Shown in pieces: positions 8,580 to 16,941 of a stretch of DNA of 64,000 nt. The first letter of the stretch is position 1; the number at the start of each line of letters is the position of its first letter. Where the stretch lies: positions 186,001 to 250,000 of the forward strand of contig CAVZJU010000002.1 of the NCBI GenBank assembly GCA_963775695.1, written 5' to 3'. A program made the position numbers and the translations under genes. The DNA is from DATBLE01 sp963775695 (lineage in GTDB: Bacteria; Actinomycetota; Thermoleophilia; Gaiellales; Gaiellaceae). The notes under the pieces were generated by a model, which was not told the origin of the DNA, searched no databases, and saw only the letters and a program-made list of their open reading frames with translations.

Positions 8580-10007
8580 TCAGCTCGCCGGCTGCTTAAT
8601 TCGATCAGGAAGGAGCAGGGCGGCGCCGAGGCCGACGAGTCCGATCACGATCAGCGCGGCCATCGCCCAAGCGTAGGCCCGGTTTCCGGTGGCGACGACC
8701 GAGACAAGAATCGTTCCGGCGATTGCGGTGCCGAAAGACGAGCCCAGGTTGGAGATGCTCCGCGACAGCCCTGAGATCTCGCCCTGAAGCTGCTCGGGGA
8801 AGCTCGACTGGACGACGTTCACGGAGGGCGTAAGCATGGCACCGAGGCCGAGGCCGACCAGTGCCAACCCGGGCACGAAGGCCCAGATGCTGTCTGAGGC
8901 TCTGACGAGGCCGAGCAGGAGCGCGATCCCGGCGATGGTGACGAGGAACCCGGCGACGATCAACGTCCGCTGGGCGTATCTCTTCGCCAGGCGCTCCGCA
9001 GCGAGGGAGGAGAAGAGGATGCCGAGCGTGGCGGCGGTGAAGATCACCCCGGTCTTGATCGCGCTGTAGCCGCGCACCTCCTGCAGGAAGACGGAGATCA
9101 CGAACGACACTCCCATCAGCAGCAGCCACTGGATGTTCTGCGTGACGAGGGCGAGGTTGCACGTCCGATTCTTGAAGAGCCCGGTGGAGAGCAACGCCTC
9201 CTTCCCCGCACGCTCGCGGGCGCGGATGAAGAGGAAGAACGCCAGCAAGAAGATCGCTCCGATCGCCAGGAAGACCGCAAAGAGCAAGTTGTTGCTTCCC
9301 GCCTGCAGGATCCCGAACACGACGCAGAACATGCCCACCCCGGACAAGACCGCTCCGATGGCATCGAAGGGACGGGTCGGATCCGGTGCGAGCGGATCGA
9401 CCATACGCCGACTGAGGAGGACGATCGTGGCAACGACGGCGGCCTGAAAGACGAACGCGGCTCGCCAGCTGATCCCCGTTGTGATCACGCCGCCAATCAG
9501 CGGTCCTGCTGCCGCGCCGATCCCTCCAAGCCCGCTGATCACGCCGAAGGCCCAGGCACGCGACGTGAGATCGCTGAACCACAGCGTCGCGAGGATGTAG
9601 ACGGGAGGGATCAGCAGGGCCGTGCCGACACCCTCGAACACCGAGTTGCCGAGGATCAGCACGCCGAGGTTCGGCGAGACCGCGCTGGTTAGCGCCCCGA
9701 CGCCGTACAGGGTCAGTCCCCAGATGAAGCATCGCTTGCGGCCCCAGCGGTCGGTCAGCTTGCTGCAGGGGATCATCAGGATCGCCATGATCAACAAGAA
9801 CAGAGTGATCGCGGTCTGCACGCCCTTGACGGTCGTGTCCAGGTCATCGCTGATGTCGGTGATCATCACGTTCATGTTCGAGCCCGCGAAGCTGCAGATG
9901 AACTGCGCCAACGCCAGCGGAAGGATCAGCCGGCGCGCCGATGCCCCCGGTCGATCCGCGGTCACTCCATAGGTTGCTGCGGCGGCTGAGACCGGCCTCC
10001 CTGCCAT
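8580..10007 (-). CDS. DHA2-type MFS efflux transporter
   Basis: 475 residues from ATG 10005-10007, with about 14 predicted hydrophobic segments. Motif A-like loop KLTDRWGRKRCFIWG lies between helices 2 and 3, and motif C-like GVISGLGGIGAAAGPLIGG lies in helix 5. The second half starts near FKNRTCNLALVTQNIQW. This is the layout of 14-helix proton-driven drug exporters. The substrate is unknown. It is flanked on both sides by copies of the hairpin repeat. No local regulator gene is seen. Confidence 0.92.
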   Translation of the reverse strand: MAGRPVSAAAATYGVTADRPGASARRLILPLALAQFICSFAGSNMNVMITDISDDLDTTVKGVQTAITLFLLIMAILMIPCSKLTDRWGRKRCFIWGLTLYGVGALTSAVSPNLGVLILGNSVFEGVGTALLIPPVYILATLWFSDLTSRAWAFGVISGLGGIGAAAGPLIGGVITTGISWRAAFVFQAAVVATIVLLSRRMVDPLAPDPTRPFDAIGAVLSGVGMFCVVFGILQAGSNNLLFAVFLAIGAIFLLAFFLFIRARERAGKEALLSTGLFKNRTCNLALVTQNIQWLLLMGVSFVISVFLQEVRGYSAIKTGVIFTAATLGILFSSLAAERLAKRYAQRTLIVAGFLVTIAGIALLLGLVRASDSIWAFVPGLALVGLGLGAMLTPSVNVVQSSFPEQLQGEISGLSRSISNLGSSFGTAIAGTILVSVVATGNRAYAWAMAALIVIGLVGLGAALLLPDRIKQPAS

Positions 10008-10061
10008 GGTCTTGCACCCTACATCCAGTTTCTGAGCATGCTGATCGGGCGATGTCCGTGT

Positions 10062-10093
10062 GACTTGCCCGAGTGTTCGGGAATGTGCCCCGA
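10062..10093 (+). repeat. Hairpin-forming intergenic repeat, copy 3
   Basis: Related to copies 1 and 2 but reads TCGGG / CCCGA in the stem: both sides of one base pair have changed together (A-T to G-C). The loop is AATGTGC. It lies between the MFS and PRC-barrel genes. Confidence 0.6.
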
Positions 10094-10182
10094 GCGCGGC
10101 GGGAATTGTCCCGCCTGCTTACTGCGTCACCCGACCAGGCGACGGAACGGTGCAGGCTCCGGCGTCAACGGTCGCCGAGCAA

Positions 10183-10557
10183 TCAACGGCGGGCGAGGCG
10201 GCGACCGCTCTCGGTATCCGGCGGCGTGTAGTTGAGTTCGTAGTGGTGGTAGAGGGCAGACTCGTCTGCCTGGGAAAGTTCCTCGCCGTGTTGTTCGATG
10301 TTCGGCGCGGACTTGATCTGCTCTTTGGTCACAGTCACCTGGAGTTCGTCGGGGCCGACCTTGATGCCGCCGAGTGGCACGAAGGTCAGGTGACGGCCGA
10401 TGAAGCCCTCCTTGACGGTGGCGAACTGCGGCTCGTCGTTCTCCACGTCGACGTAAACGTCCCGCAGCTTCCCGATCCTCTCGCCGTCGCGATCGACCAG
10501 TATCTTGCCGTGCCACTCCGCTGCGTTCCAATGCGCGTTCTCCTGGTGCTCGGTCAC
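10183..10557 (-). CDS. PRC-barrel domain protein
   Basis: 124 residues from GTG 10555-10557, which has an AGGAGG eight bases upstream. The central part (GERIGKLRDVYVDVENDEPQFATVKEG, given here only as landmarks GERIGKLRDV and QFATVKEG) is a PRC-barrel beta fold, followed by LTFVPLGGIKVGPDELQV. The C-terminal extension contains ESALYHHYELNY, as in actinobacterial stress-associated PRC proteins. Such proteins are small soluble adaptors; the partner is unknown. Longer upstream starts were set aside because the sequence there is Arg-rich low complexity. Confidence 0.82.
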   Translation of the reverse strand: MTEHQENAHWNAAEWHGKILVDRDGERIGKLRDVYVDVENDEPQFATVKEGFIGRHLTFVPLGGIKVGPDELQVTVTKEQIKSAPNIEQHGEELSQADESALYHHYELNYTPPDTESGRRLARR

Positions 10558-11265
10558 CCGCCCCGCCTCCTGGATCTCGCATCGACTGGCCGCCACCAGT
10601 GTAGTTGACTCTTCTCGCATTGACTTTCGGCCTGGCTGCGGCTCTCCTCGACGGAGAGGAGCACCGTCTGCGCGAGCGTGCTCTCCCTTGATGCTCACTC
10701 TTCAGCCGCTGGTGTGCCCATCCCCGCAGTTGAGCTGGCCGGGAAGCCTTCGGGTTGGGACCTCGATCCACCTCTCGTAGCCCGTCTCGGGCCGGCGATG
10801 ATCCCCGCGGAGCATCGAACACGCTGGAGCCTGACCCCAATCCCACGGCAGGCCACCCCCACCCTCGCGGGCGAGATCGCGTCCGGGTCCTTCGTATGGC
10901 GCTCTCGCGGGAGAGGCGGGTGATGGGTCCTACCTCTGGATTTCATCGGAACCTCCTCCGAACCGCCGCACCGCGAGCGGCAGCGCGCCTCTCGCGAGGC
11001 GGAACAAGTGGAGGGATCTTCCAGGCAGAGCCGCTGAGGATCAAGGAGCTCTCTGATCTGTCGGCGGGGAAGTCCCGTCGTCGATCAGGGGTTGCCCGGA
11101 TGGCAGCCGTGCGATGCCGAGCGATGGTCGTGTCGCCAGCGCATGGAGGAACGCTGATGGCGGTCGTGGAGCGCGAGCGGTTCGAGGTGTCGACTCGTGC
11201 GTTGCTGATCGAGTTCGCCTGGCGCTTTCGGAGTACGAACCTGAAACGATTGAAAGGAGCCGTCG
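10558..11265. other. Long intergenic region without a recognised gene
   Basis: 708 bp. A plus-strand frame through 10755-11453 is open, but it overlaps the CoA-binding gene out of frame and has no recognisable domain. A stretch from 11157 (MAVVERERFEVSTRALL) has a coding look and a plausible start, so a decayed or very small gene cannot be excluded. No RNA structure was identified. Confidence 0.4.
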
Positions 11266-11742
11266 ATGGAATCCGTCAAACAAGCCGCAACCGAATTCCT
11301 GAACCACAAACGCGTTGCCGTCACCGGCGTCTCACGGACGCCTGGAAACCACGGCAGCAACGTCGTCTACAAGCGCCTGCGCGATCGAGGGTACGAGGTA
11401 TTCGCAATCAACCCGAATGCGGAAGAGGTCGAGGGCGACCCGGCATTCCATGACCTGCACTCGATCCCCGGCGGCGTCGAAGCGGTCGTGATCGGAACAC
11501 GGCCTGAGACCGCCGACGAGACGATGCGCGAATGCGCCGAGCTGGGGATCAAGCACGTCTGGATGCACCGCGGACCCGGCGCAGGCAGCGTCTCCGAAAC
11601 CGCGACCGCGTACGGCCGCGAGCGCGGCATCACCGTGATCGACGGCGGCTGCCCCTGCATGTTCGGGCCGACCGCCGACTTCGGTCACAAGGCGATGCGG
11701 TTCGTCTTCTCGCTGAGCGGCAACGTCCCCAAGAACGTCTGA
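11266..11742 (+). CDS. CoA-binding (Rossmann) domain protein, YccU type
   Basis: 158 residues from ATG 11266 with AAAGGAG upstream. The fold signature runs from HKRVAVTGVSRTPGNHGS (nucleotide-binding turn) through VYKRLRDRGYEVFAINPNA and ETMRECAELGIKHVWMHRG to ITVIDGGCPCMFG. This is the stand-alone domain related to succinyl-CoA synthetase alpha. Members bind CoA; a catalytic role is not established. The CPCMFG end of the domain is as in family members of about 140-160 residues. It is monocistronic. Confidence 0.9.
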   Translation: MESVKQAATEFLNHKRVAVTGVSRTPGNHGSNVVYKRLRDRGYEVFAINPNAEEVEGDPAFHDLHSIPGGVEAVVIGTRPETADETMRECAELGIKHVWMHRGPGAGSVSETATAYGRERGITVIDGGCPCMFGPTADFGHKAMRFVFSLSGNVPKNV

Positions 11743-12177
11743 AGCCGCCGCTGACCAGTGCTGTTGATCGTCATCGGTGCTTCAATTCTCCCGATCGGGA
11801 TGGACCTGGGACGCTCGATCGGCCCAGCTTCCTGGCCCGTTTCTTCCCGAACCGGCAGCGTCACGATTCCGAGACGCTCGCCGCATACGCGGCTTATCGG
11901 AATGCGCTCGACCGATCGGCGTCGCACCACTCAGCGGCGCGGCGGCTCTCACGTGCCAGAAGCAGACAGTGTGCCCAGCGCATCCTGGCAACGACGGCCG
12001 CCGGAGTGGCTGTGAAGAACGCCGTCGCGCCGCGGGGATGCAGGGCTCCTCGACGCGTCGCTAGTGGCCTGGCTTGGGCATCTCAAGATGGCCGCTGAGT
12101 CCAGGATGTGGTCAACTCAAGACCCTCAAGACCAAGGTCGAGGTGTTCTGCGGTGGCCTAGCCCGTATGGCGTAGAT
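11743..12177. other. Intergenic region, possible decayed gene fragment
   Basis: 435 bp before the IS110-type element. One plus frame at about 11800-11930 reads LARFFPNRQRHDSETLAAYA followed by AYRNALDRS. Its end resembles the C-terminus of the LuxR fragment at 19230-19462 (AVAYAYRNALVE). It has no start and no intact domain. I treat it as possible residue of a regulator gene. Confidence 0.3.
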
Positions 12178-12257
12178 CCGGCGCCTCGCTCGTAAGTTGG
12201 CGCGGGTTGCCGTCGGCGCTGGGCCGGCGGTAGAGCCGCAATTACGGGAGGCGCCGG
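12178..12257 (+). ncRNA. Candidate bridge-RNA region upstream of IS110-type transposase
   Basis: The 80 nt immediately before the transposase start are closed by a long stem: CCGGCGCCTC plus CGTAA at 12178-12195 pair with TTACGGGAGGCGCCGG at 12242-12257, with an internal bulge. Further GC-rich hairpins lie inside (GGCGG-TAGA-GCCGC). IS110-family elements are known to express a structured guide (bridge/seek) RNA from the non-coding end next to the transposase. Position and structure fit, but guide loops cannot be assigned without the element ends. Confidence 0.4.
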
Positions 12258-12258
12258 T

Positions 12259-13328
12259 ATGGCTGAGGGTACGTGGGTCGGGTTGGATGTGCAGGCGCGC
12301 AAGGTCGTGGCGGGTGTACTGGATGCAAGGTCGGGCGAGCTTCGGAGTCTGCGGGCGCCGACGCTGCCGGCCGAGACGGTCGAGTGGCTGCGGCGGTTTC
12401 CGGCGCCGGTGCGCGTCGCCTACGAGGCGGGGCCGACCGGGTACGGGCTCGCGCGCGCCTGTGCCGCTGGCGGGATCGTGTGTACGGTGGCGGCGCCGTC
12501 GAAGATCCAGCGGGCGCCCGCCGACCGGGTCAAGACCGATCGCCGCGACGCCGAGCGGCTGGCGCGCCTGTTGCGGCTGGGCGAGCTGGTGGCGGTTCGC
12601 GTCCCGGAGCCGTACGAGGAGGCGGCCCGCGATCTCGTGCGGGCACGCGAGGACGCCCGCGGCGAGTTGATGCGCGCCCGGCATCGGCTCTCGAAGCTGC
12701 TTCTGCGGCACGGGCTGATCTACGACGCCTCGGCCTGGACGCTCGCCCACGACGCCTGGCTGCGCCGGCAGCGGTTCGACTCGCGGCCGCTGCAGCTCGC
12801 GCTCGAGGAATCGTACGCGGCCGCCGCGCAGGCGAAGGCGCGCCGCGACGCGCTCGATCAGGCAATCGCCGAGCTCGCCGCTGAGCCGCCGTTCGCCGAG
12901 ATCGTCGGGCGACTCTGCTGCCTGCGCGGCGTCGGCACCCTGACGGCACTCGCGCTCACGGTCGAGCTCGGCGACGGAGCCGCTTCCGGCCGCAGGCGCT
13001 CGGCCCGTTTCTCGGGCTCACCCCGAGCGAGGACTCCAGTGGTGAGCGGCGCCGTCTCGGCTCGATCACCAAGACCGGCAACACCCACGCCTGCCGCCTG
13101 CTCGTCGAAGCAGCCTGGCATCAGCGGCGGCCGCTGCGCGAAAGCGCCACGCTCACGCGCCGACGGCAGGGACAGCCCGCCGCCGTCCGCGCGCGAGCCG
13201 ACCGTAGCGCCCGCCGGCTTCACCAGCGCTGGCACGCGCTCGAACGTCGCGGCAAGCGGCGCACGATCGTCGCGGTCGCGGTCGCACGCGAGCTCGCCGG
13301 CCACTGCTGGGCACTCGCCACCATGTAG
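12259..13328 (+). pseudogene. IS110-family transposase with one frameshift
   Basis: From ATG 12259 the N-terminal DEDD catalytic domain is intact: VGLDVQARKVVAGVLD (first Asp), AYEAGPTGYGLA (Glu), VKTDRRDAERLARLLRLGEL (Asp pair). It continues into the helix-hairpin region CLRGVGTLTALALTVELGD. After about base 12975 the frame is lost. The expected C-terminal domain resumes one frame over (RFRPQALGPFLGLTPSEDSS, then SITKTGNTHACRLLVEAAW) and ends at 13326-13328. Reading GAC-TGG-AGC would restore the frame, so one base seems to be missing near 12976. It is either a dead copy or a sequencing error. IS110 elements lack clear inverted repeats, so the ends are not placed. Confidence 0.85.
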
Positions 13329-13504
13329 CCGCGCCTCCCCAACGGCTCGGCGAGGAGAGCGCAGCGGCGCAACGGCACGCGAGGAACGACCCGCGGTACA
13401 GCTATGAGCCGCCCGGACTGGGCGACGCTTGGAGTTCCCCCGGTTTGGTGGACACCTGAGCGCTGGGTCGGCAGTGTCCGATCTGGCGGGAAGGATGCGC
13501 CACC

Positions 13505-13807
13505 ATGCCAAGGGGATCGAACTTCAGGAGGCCGTATCCGCCGGAGTTTCGGCGTGAGGCTGTTGAGCTGTACCGGCGCAGCGGTCGGTCGTTGGTCGAG
13601 ATCGCCCGCGATCTCGGCGTCGCGACGGAGTCGCTGCGGGTGTGGGTCAGGCAGGCCGGGATCGACGCTGGCCAGCGCGAGGGGCTAACGAGCGAGGAGC
13701 GGGAGGAGCTGCGCCGGCTGCGGCGCGAGAATCGGGTGCTGCGCGAGGAGCGCGAGGTGTTGCGAAAAGCCGCGGCCTTCTTCGCGAGGGAGAGCGAGAC
13801 CCGGTGA
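13505..13807 (+). CDS. IS3-family transposase OrfA
   Basis: 100 residues from ATG 13505. The helix-turn-helix of the family is present (PPEFRREAVELYRRSGRSL, then EIARDLGVATESLRVWVRQA), followed by a leucine-zipper-like coiled coil (EELRRLRRENRVLREEREVL) that mediates OrfA/OrfAB dimerisation. It binds the element's terminal repeats. Its TGA overlaps the GTG of orfB (GTGA). A short A4G run (GCGAAAAGCC) precedes the overlap, which could support ribosomal frameshifting to OrfAB, but the classic A6G slippery site is absent. Confidence 0.93.
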   Translation: MPRGSNFRRPYPPEFRREAVELYRRSGRSLVEIARDLGVATESLRVWVRQAGIDAGQREGLTSEEREELRRLRRENRVLREEREVLRKAAAFFARESETR

Positions 13808-14733
13808 AGTGCTTCCGCTTCATCCGGGCGGAGAGGGCCAACCATCGTGTCTCGCTGATGTGCAGGCTGCTCGGCGTCTCCCGCTCGGGCTTCCACGCCT
13901 GGGAGTGCCGCCCGCCCTCGGCCCGTGCGGTCGAGGACGCGCGGCTGTTGCCGCTGATCCGGGTCAGCCACCGGCGCGGGCGTGGCACGTACGGCTCGCC
14001 GCGCGTGCATGCCGAGCTGCGCCGCGAGGGTGTTCGGATTGGTCGCAAGCGCGTCGAGCGGCTGATGCGGACCGCCGAGCTCTCCGGCAGTCACCGCCGC
14101 CGCAAGGGCAAGACGACGATCCGCGTCCAGGGCGTCCGCGTCGCCGATGACCTCGTCGACCGCGACTTCACCGCCGAGGCTGCCGATCGGCTCTGGATGT
14201 CGGATATCAAGGAGATCCCGACCTGGGAGGGCAAGCTGTACCTCGCGTCGGTGATCGACTGCTACTCACGACGTGTGGTCGGCTGGGCGATGCGCGACCA
14301 CATGCGCGCCGAGCTCGTCGTCGAGGCGCTCGAGATGGCGGTCAGCCGCCGGCGGCCACCGGCCGGGCTGATCGCCCATTCCGACCAGGGCTCGCAGTAC
14401 GTCTCGCTCGCGTTCGGGCACCGCTGCCGCCAGGCCGGGATCGCCCAGTCGATGGGCTCCAAGGGCGATTGCTATGACAACGCCGTCTGCGAGAGCTTCC
14501 ACGCCTCGCTCGAGAAGGACCTGCTCCGCCGGCGCTCGCTCCGCACCAGGCAGGAGGCACGCACGGCGGTGTTCGACTACATCGAGGTCTTCTTCAACCG
14601 CGAGCGGCTGCACTCAACGCTCGGCTACCGCTCGCCCGCCGAGTACGAGCAAGACCACCACGACCGAAAGGAGACTGACTGCGTGCGGGAGGACGAGACG
14701 ATCTTCATTGAAGAACAAGCAAGAGCTGCCTAA
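13804..14733 (+). CDS. IS3-family transposase OrfB (DDE integrase domain)
   Basis: 309 residues from GTG 13804. The N-terminal HTH_21-like part (YGSPRVHAELRREGVRIGRK) is followed by an rve-type catalytic core. The DDE triad is seen in LWMSDIKEIPT, LIAHSDQGSQYVS and DNAVCESFHASLEKD, and the core closes with FNRERLHSTLGYRSPAEYE. All catalytic residues are present and the frame is intact, so the element could be active alone or as an OrfAB fusion. Confidence 0.94.
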   Translation: MKCFRFIRAERANHRVSLMCRLLGVSRSGFHAWECRPPSARAVEDARLLPLIRVSHRRGRGTYGSPRVHAELRREGVRIGRKRVERLMRTAELSGSHRRRKGKTTIRVQGVRVADDLVDRDFTAEAADRLWMSDIKEIPTWEGKLYLASVIDCYSRRVVGWAMRDHMRAELVVEALEMAVSRRRPPAGLIAHSDQGSQYVSLAFGHRCRQAGIAQSMGSKGDCYDNAVCESFHASLEKDLLRRRSLRTRQEARTAVFDYIEVFFNRERLHSTLGYRSPAEYEQDHHDRKETDCVREDETIFIEEQARAA

Positions 14734-14892
14734 CGTCTACGTGTCCACCGAAGCGGGGGAAGCCCAGCTCGACTCTAGAGAGCGGCTCCGTTCCTCCAGC
14801 TCGCACACCCGGTCATGCGGTCCCGACCCGCGCATATCAGCCGCGACACAACCCGTCGACAAGCTGCCGCCGCGCTCTCCCCGCCGAAACAA

Positions 14893-14916
14893 GAAGGCCC
14901 GCACACGCGGGCCTTC
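14893..14916. terminator. Terminator-like hairpin
   Basis: Perfect 10-bp arms GAAGGCCCGC / GCGGGCCTTC around ACAC. No long T-run follows on either strand. It could end minus-strand transcription from the small membrane gene at 14950-15243 or plus-strand transcripts leaving the IS. Confidence 0.5.
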
Positions 14917-14949
14917 AAGCCGTACCGACTTGACAAACCTCACCCCACA

Positions 14950-15243
14950 TCAGCTGTGATCGTCATCCTCGTCGGCGTGGCCGTTGGCGGGCTGAGTCGG
15001 AAGCTGTCGGGCTCTTGAGGCTCGGGAATGACCCCGCCTCCTCGTCCTTCGCCGCGCGATCAACTTGGGAACCGACACGGAGGCGAGACCCACCCCGAGC
15101 GCGAGCAGGACAACGCCTAGGCCCGTGTTGCCGTTGCGAACGATCACGACGCCCAGCCACAGCAAGATGACGCCGACAACGAACTGGCCAGGCGTGCGAG
15201 CGAGCAAATGCCGCTTCGACTTGCGCCTGCGCTTGGCAGCCAC
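14950..15243 (-). CDS. Small two-helix membrane protein
   Basis: 97 residues from ATG 15241-15243. A strongly basic N-terminus (AAKRRRKSKRH) precedes two adjacent hydrophobic helices (FVVGVILLWLGVVIV and GLGVVLLALGVGLASVSV), then an Arg-rich stretch and an acidic tail (DEDDDHS). The charge pattern favours N-in topology. No family is recognised. Its position next to the IS and a hairpin at its 3' end support a stand-alone transcript. Confidence 0.6.
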   Translation of the reverse strand: MAAKRRRKSKRHLLARTPGQFVVGVILLWLGVVIVRNGNTGLGVVLLALGVGLASVSVPKLIARRRTRRRGHSRASRARQLPTQPANGHADEDDDHS

Positions 15244-15353
15244 GCGAGCAGTCTAGGCTGGTTTCTTGAGGCTCAGCTCTAAAACCCGCTTCCCCGCTGC
15301 GCTGGGTAAGCACGTCGGCCGGTTAGCGCACGACGTGTGCTTATCTAGGAGGG

Positions 15354-15608
15354 GTGGCTGAGAGCGACGAACTGACGAACGAGGAGGAGGCGAAGCAGTA
15401 CCGCCGGATCGAGGACTGGTTCGCGGGGCGGGGGAAGCTCTTTTGGACCGAGGAGGCTTGGGGCGGCACGTGGGATGCGTACGTCGCCTCAGGACCAGCG
15501 GAGGTAGTGGAGCAGAGTGCGCATTCTGTCGGCCCGTGCGTGCGTGGGGCGGAGACGCGTCTAGACGCGGCTCAGAAAGCGCAGGAGTTGCACCGTACGC
15601 TCCTGTAG
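15354..15608 (+). CDS. Hypothetical protein
   Basis: 84 residues from GTG 15354. The AGGAGG preceding it lies unusually close to the start. The first half (TNEEEAKQYRRIEDWFAGRG, then LFWTEEAWGGTWDAYV) has normal protein composition and helix-type patterning, but no family is recognised. The C-terminal part is less convincing. Competing frames on the other strand are Arg/Pro-rich shadows. Confidence 0.45.
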   Translation: MAESDELTNEEEAKQYRRIEDWFAGRGKLFWTEEAWGGTWDAYVASGPAEVVEQSAHSVGPCVRGAETRLDAAQKAQELHRTLL

Positions 15609-15785
15609 GTCGCATCTGCCTGCCGGGCTCGGCTCGCCGGGTGCCCGTCCGGTGGGTTCTCGCGGCCGCACTCCGCGCAGACGAGCGGCGATTTCTCGGG
15701 GTTGTCGCGTTGATCAAGCGCTCATGACGCTACCCGGCCCGGCGCGGCTGCCTGGAGGGTTGGGCGAAACGCGGTTGCTTGACGA

Positions 15786-16022
15786 TTGGCTGACCACCGC
15801 GGATCAGTTTCGCGAGCGTGGAAGACTTCGAAAACGATTGTCCAGGAAGTGAGCGCTCTAGGTCATAGGGTCGGTGAACTCGAGACGCGCCTCGAGCATA
15901 TGGAAGACGTGAATGCCGGGCTGGAGGAGGCCGCGCTGACGACCGCCCGTGCCCTGCAGGAGATTCCCGCCCATTGGGACAAGGTGTACGAGGCGATGCG
16001 CCGCAAAGAGCGGGCGGAGTAA
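15786..16022 (+). CDS. Hypothetical coiled-coil protein, start uncertain
   Basis: Up to 78 residues (TTG 15786; GTG 15849 is an alternative in-frame start). The conserved-looking part is a heptad pattern (GHRVGELETRLEHMEDVNAG) followed by a helical, charged C-terminus (DKVYEAMRRKERAE). It could be a short structural or regulatory protein. No family is recognised. Confidence 0.4.
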   Translation: MADHRGSVSRAWKTSKTIVQEVSALGHRVGELETRLEHMEDVNAGLEEAALTTARALQEIPAHWDKVYEAMRRKERAE

Positions 16023-16363
16023 CGGCCAGGCCGCGAGCGATACCTGGACGTCGGCGTTTGCCCTGAAAGCTGTCCCGGGAGGGAATTGCAGCTTTGGCGA
16101 GCGTGGTCGACTCCGTGGGGCGGAACGTGAACACAAAGCCTCCGGATACGCTTCCTGCGTGAAGCGATTGCGCGCCTTCCTCGAACGCCTGCCCGGTGGA
16201 CACCGGCCGCCGACAGGCCCGATGACCACCGAGGAAGCGACGGATGCGGAAGCGTTACGGCGGGAGACGTCCGTCGCTGACAAGCAAGGGACCGAGCACG
16301 AGCAGGACGACGCGAACGACGACCGTAAGCGTGAGGCGCCTTCCGGTTAGACCTGCCCGTCGT

Positions 16364-16564
16364 ATGCTTGCCGCCGTGAAGACCTACGACGTGCAGCTTG
16401 TCCAGCCGGACGGAACGAGCGGCGCCGGCAAGTACGAAAGCCCCACCGGCGAACTCCCGAGCGTCGGCGACTTGATAGACGTCGACCAGCACGGCAGCCG
16501 CGCCCGCGTCACCGACGTGTGGCCGGACGACAACCCGCCGATCCGCGCCGCACTCTTCGAGTAG
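16364..16564 (+). CDS. Small hypothetical protein
   Basis: 66 residues from ATG 16364 (GTG 16376 also possible). The sequence (VKTYDVQLVQPDGTSGAGKY, then VGDLIDVDQHGSRARVTDVW) has an SH3-like beta pattern and lacks low-complexity Arg/Pro runs, so it looks like a real gene. It is too short for the usual gene-length cut-offs. No family assigned. Confidence 0.5.
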   Translation: MLAAVKTYDVQLVQPDGTSGAGKYESPTGELPSVGDLIDVDQHGSRARVTDVWPDDNPPIRAALFE

Positions 16565-16941
16565 CGGCTCGCTGCCCGGACCGCTGCCGCATCACCATCC
16601 TGAAAGACGGCTGGGCGCGCGCCTAGTGTAGTTCCTAAGGATGGAATTGACCCGCTTCGGTTGACACGGTGTCAACGGAAACGGGTTATTTCCACCCTGA
16701 GCGATAGGCGGCCCCTGCTTCCGGTCTCTCACGGTGGCCTGGACCGGGATTGGGCACAGACCAGGATATTGCGATGTGTCGAGCGAGCTAGAAGTACCGC
16801 GAGCAGGAGGCTGAGGTCGCCCGCTGGTGGATCGGCCCTCAAGCCTCGTCGGGTGAGGCATTGGGCTTCTTTTCGGGATCGACGGACGGAGGGAGGCGGC
16901 TGGTCCCGCCGCCTCCCGTGAGCTGGTAACCGCTGTGCTGG
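16565..16941. other. Intergenic region with one large palindrome
   Basis: 377 bp with no convincing gene. It contains the inverted repeat at 16651-16685 and the 3' side of hsp20 (which ends at 16942). Confidence 0.5.
16651..16685. repeat. 35-bp inverted repeat
   Basis: Centred on the perfect palindrome GTTGACAC-G-GTGTCAAC and extending outward with two mismatches (CCCGCTTCG / CGGAAACGG). No U-tract follows, so it is either an operator-like site or a repeat rather than a clear terminator. Confidence 0.55.

Larger units (their letters stand above)
13430..14766 (+). mobile_element. IS3-family insertion sequence, apparently complete
   Basis: 1337 bp bounded by imperfect 26-bp terminal inverted repeats: left TGGAGTTCCCCCGGTTTGG (13430-13455) and right, at 14741-14766, the complement of TGGGCTTCCCCCGCTTCGG, both running into TGGACAC. 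The same triplet GCT lies outside each end (13427-13429 and 14767-14769), as expected for the 3-bp target duplication of this family. It carries the two overlapping frames orfA and orfB. It lies about 100 bp after the IS110-type gene, so mobile DNA is concentrated here. Confidence 0.9.

Noticed and set aside
13735..13810. Classic programmed -1 frameshift site between orfA and orfB
   Set aside because: Only A4G is present instead of A6G; the GTGA overlap alone can explain orfB translation. Left as a possibility, not called.
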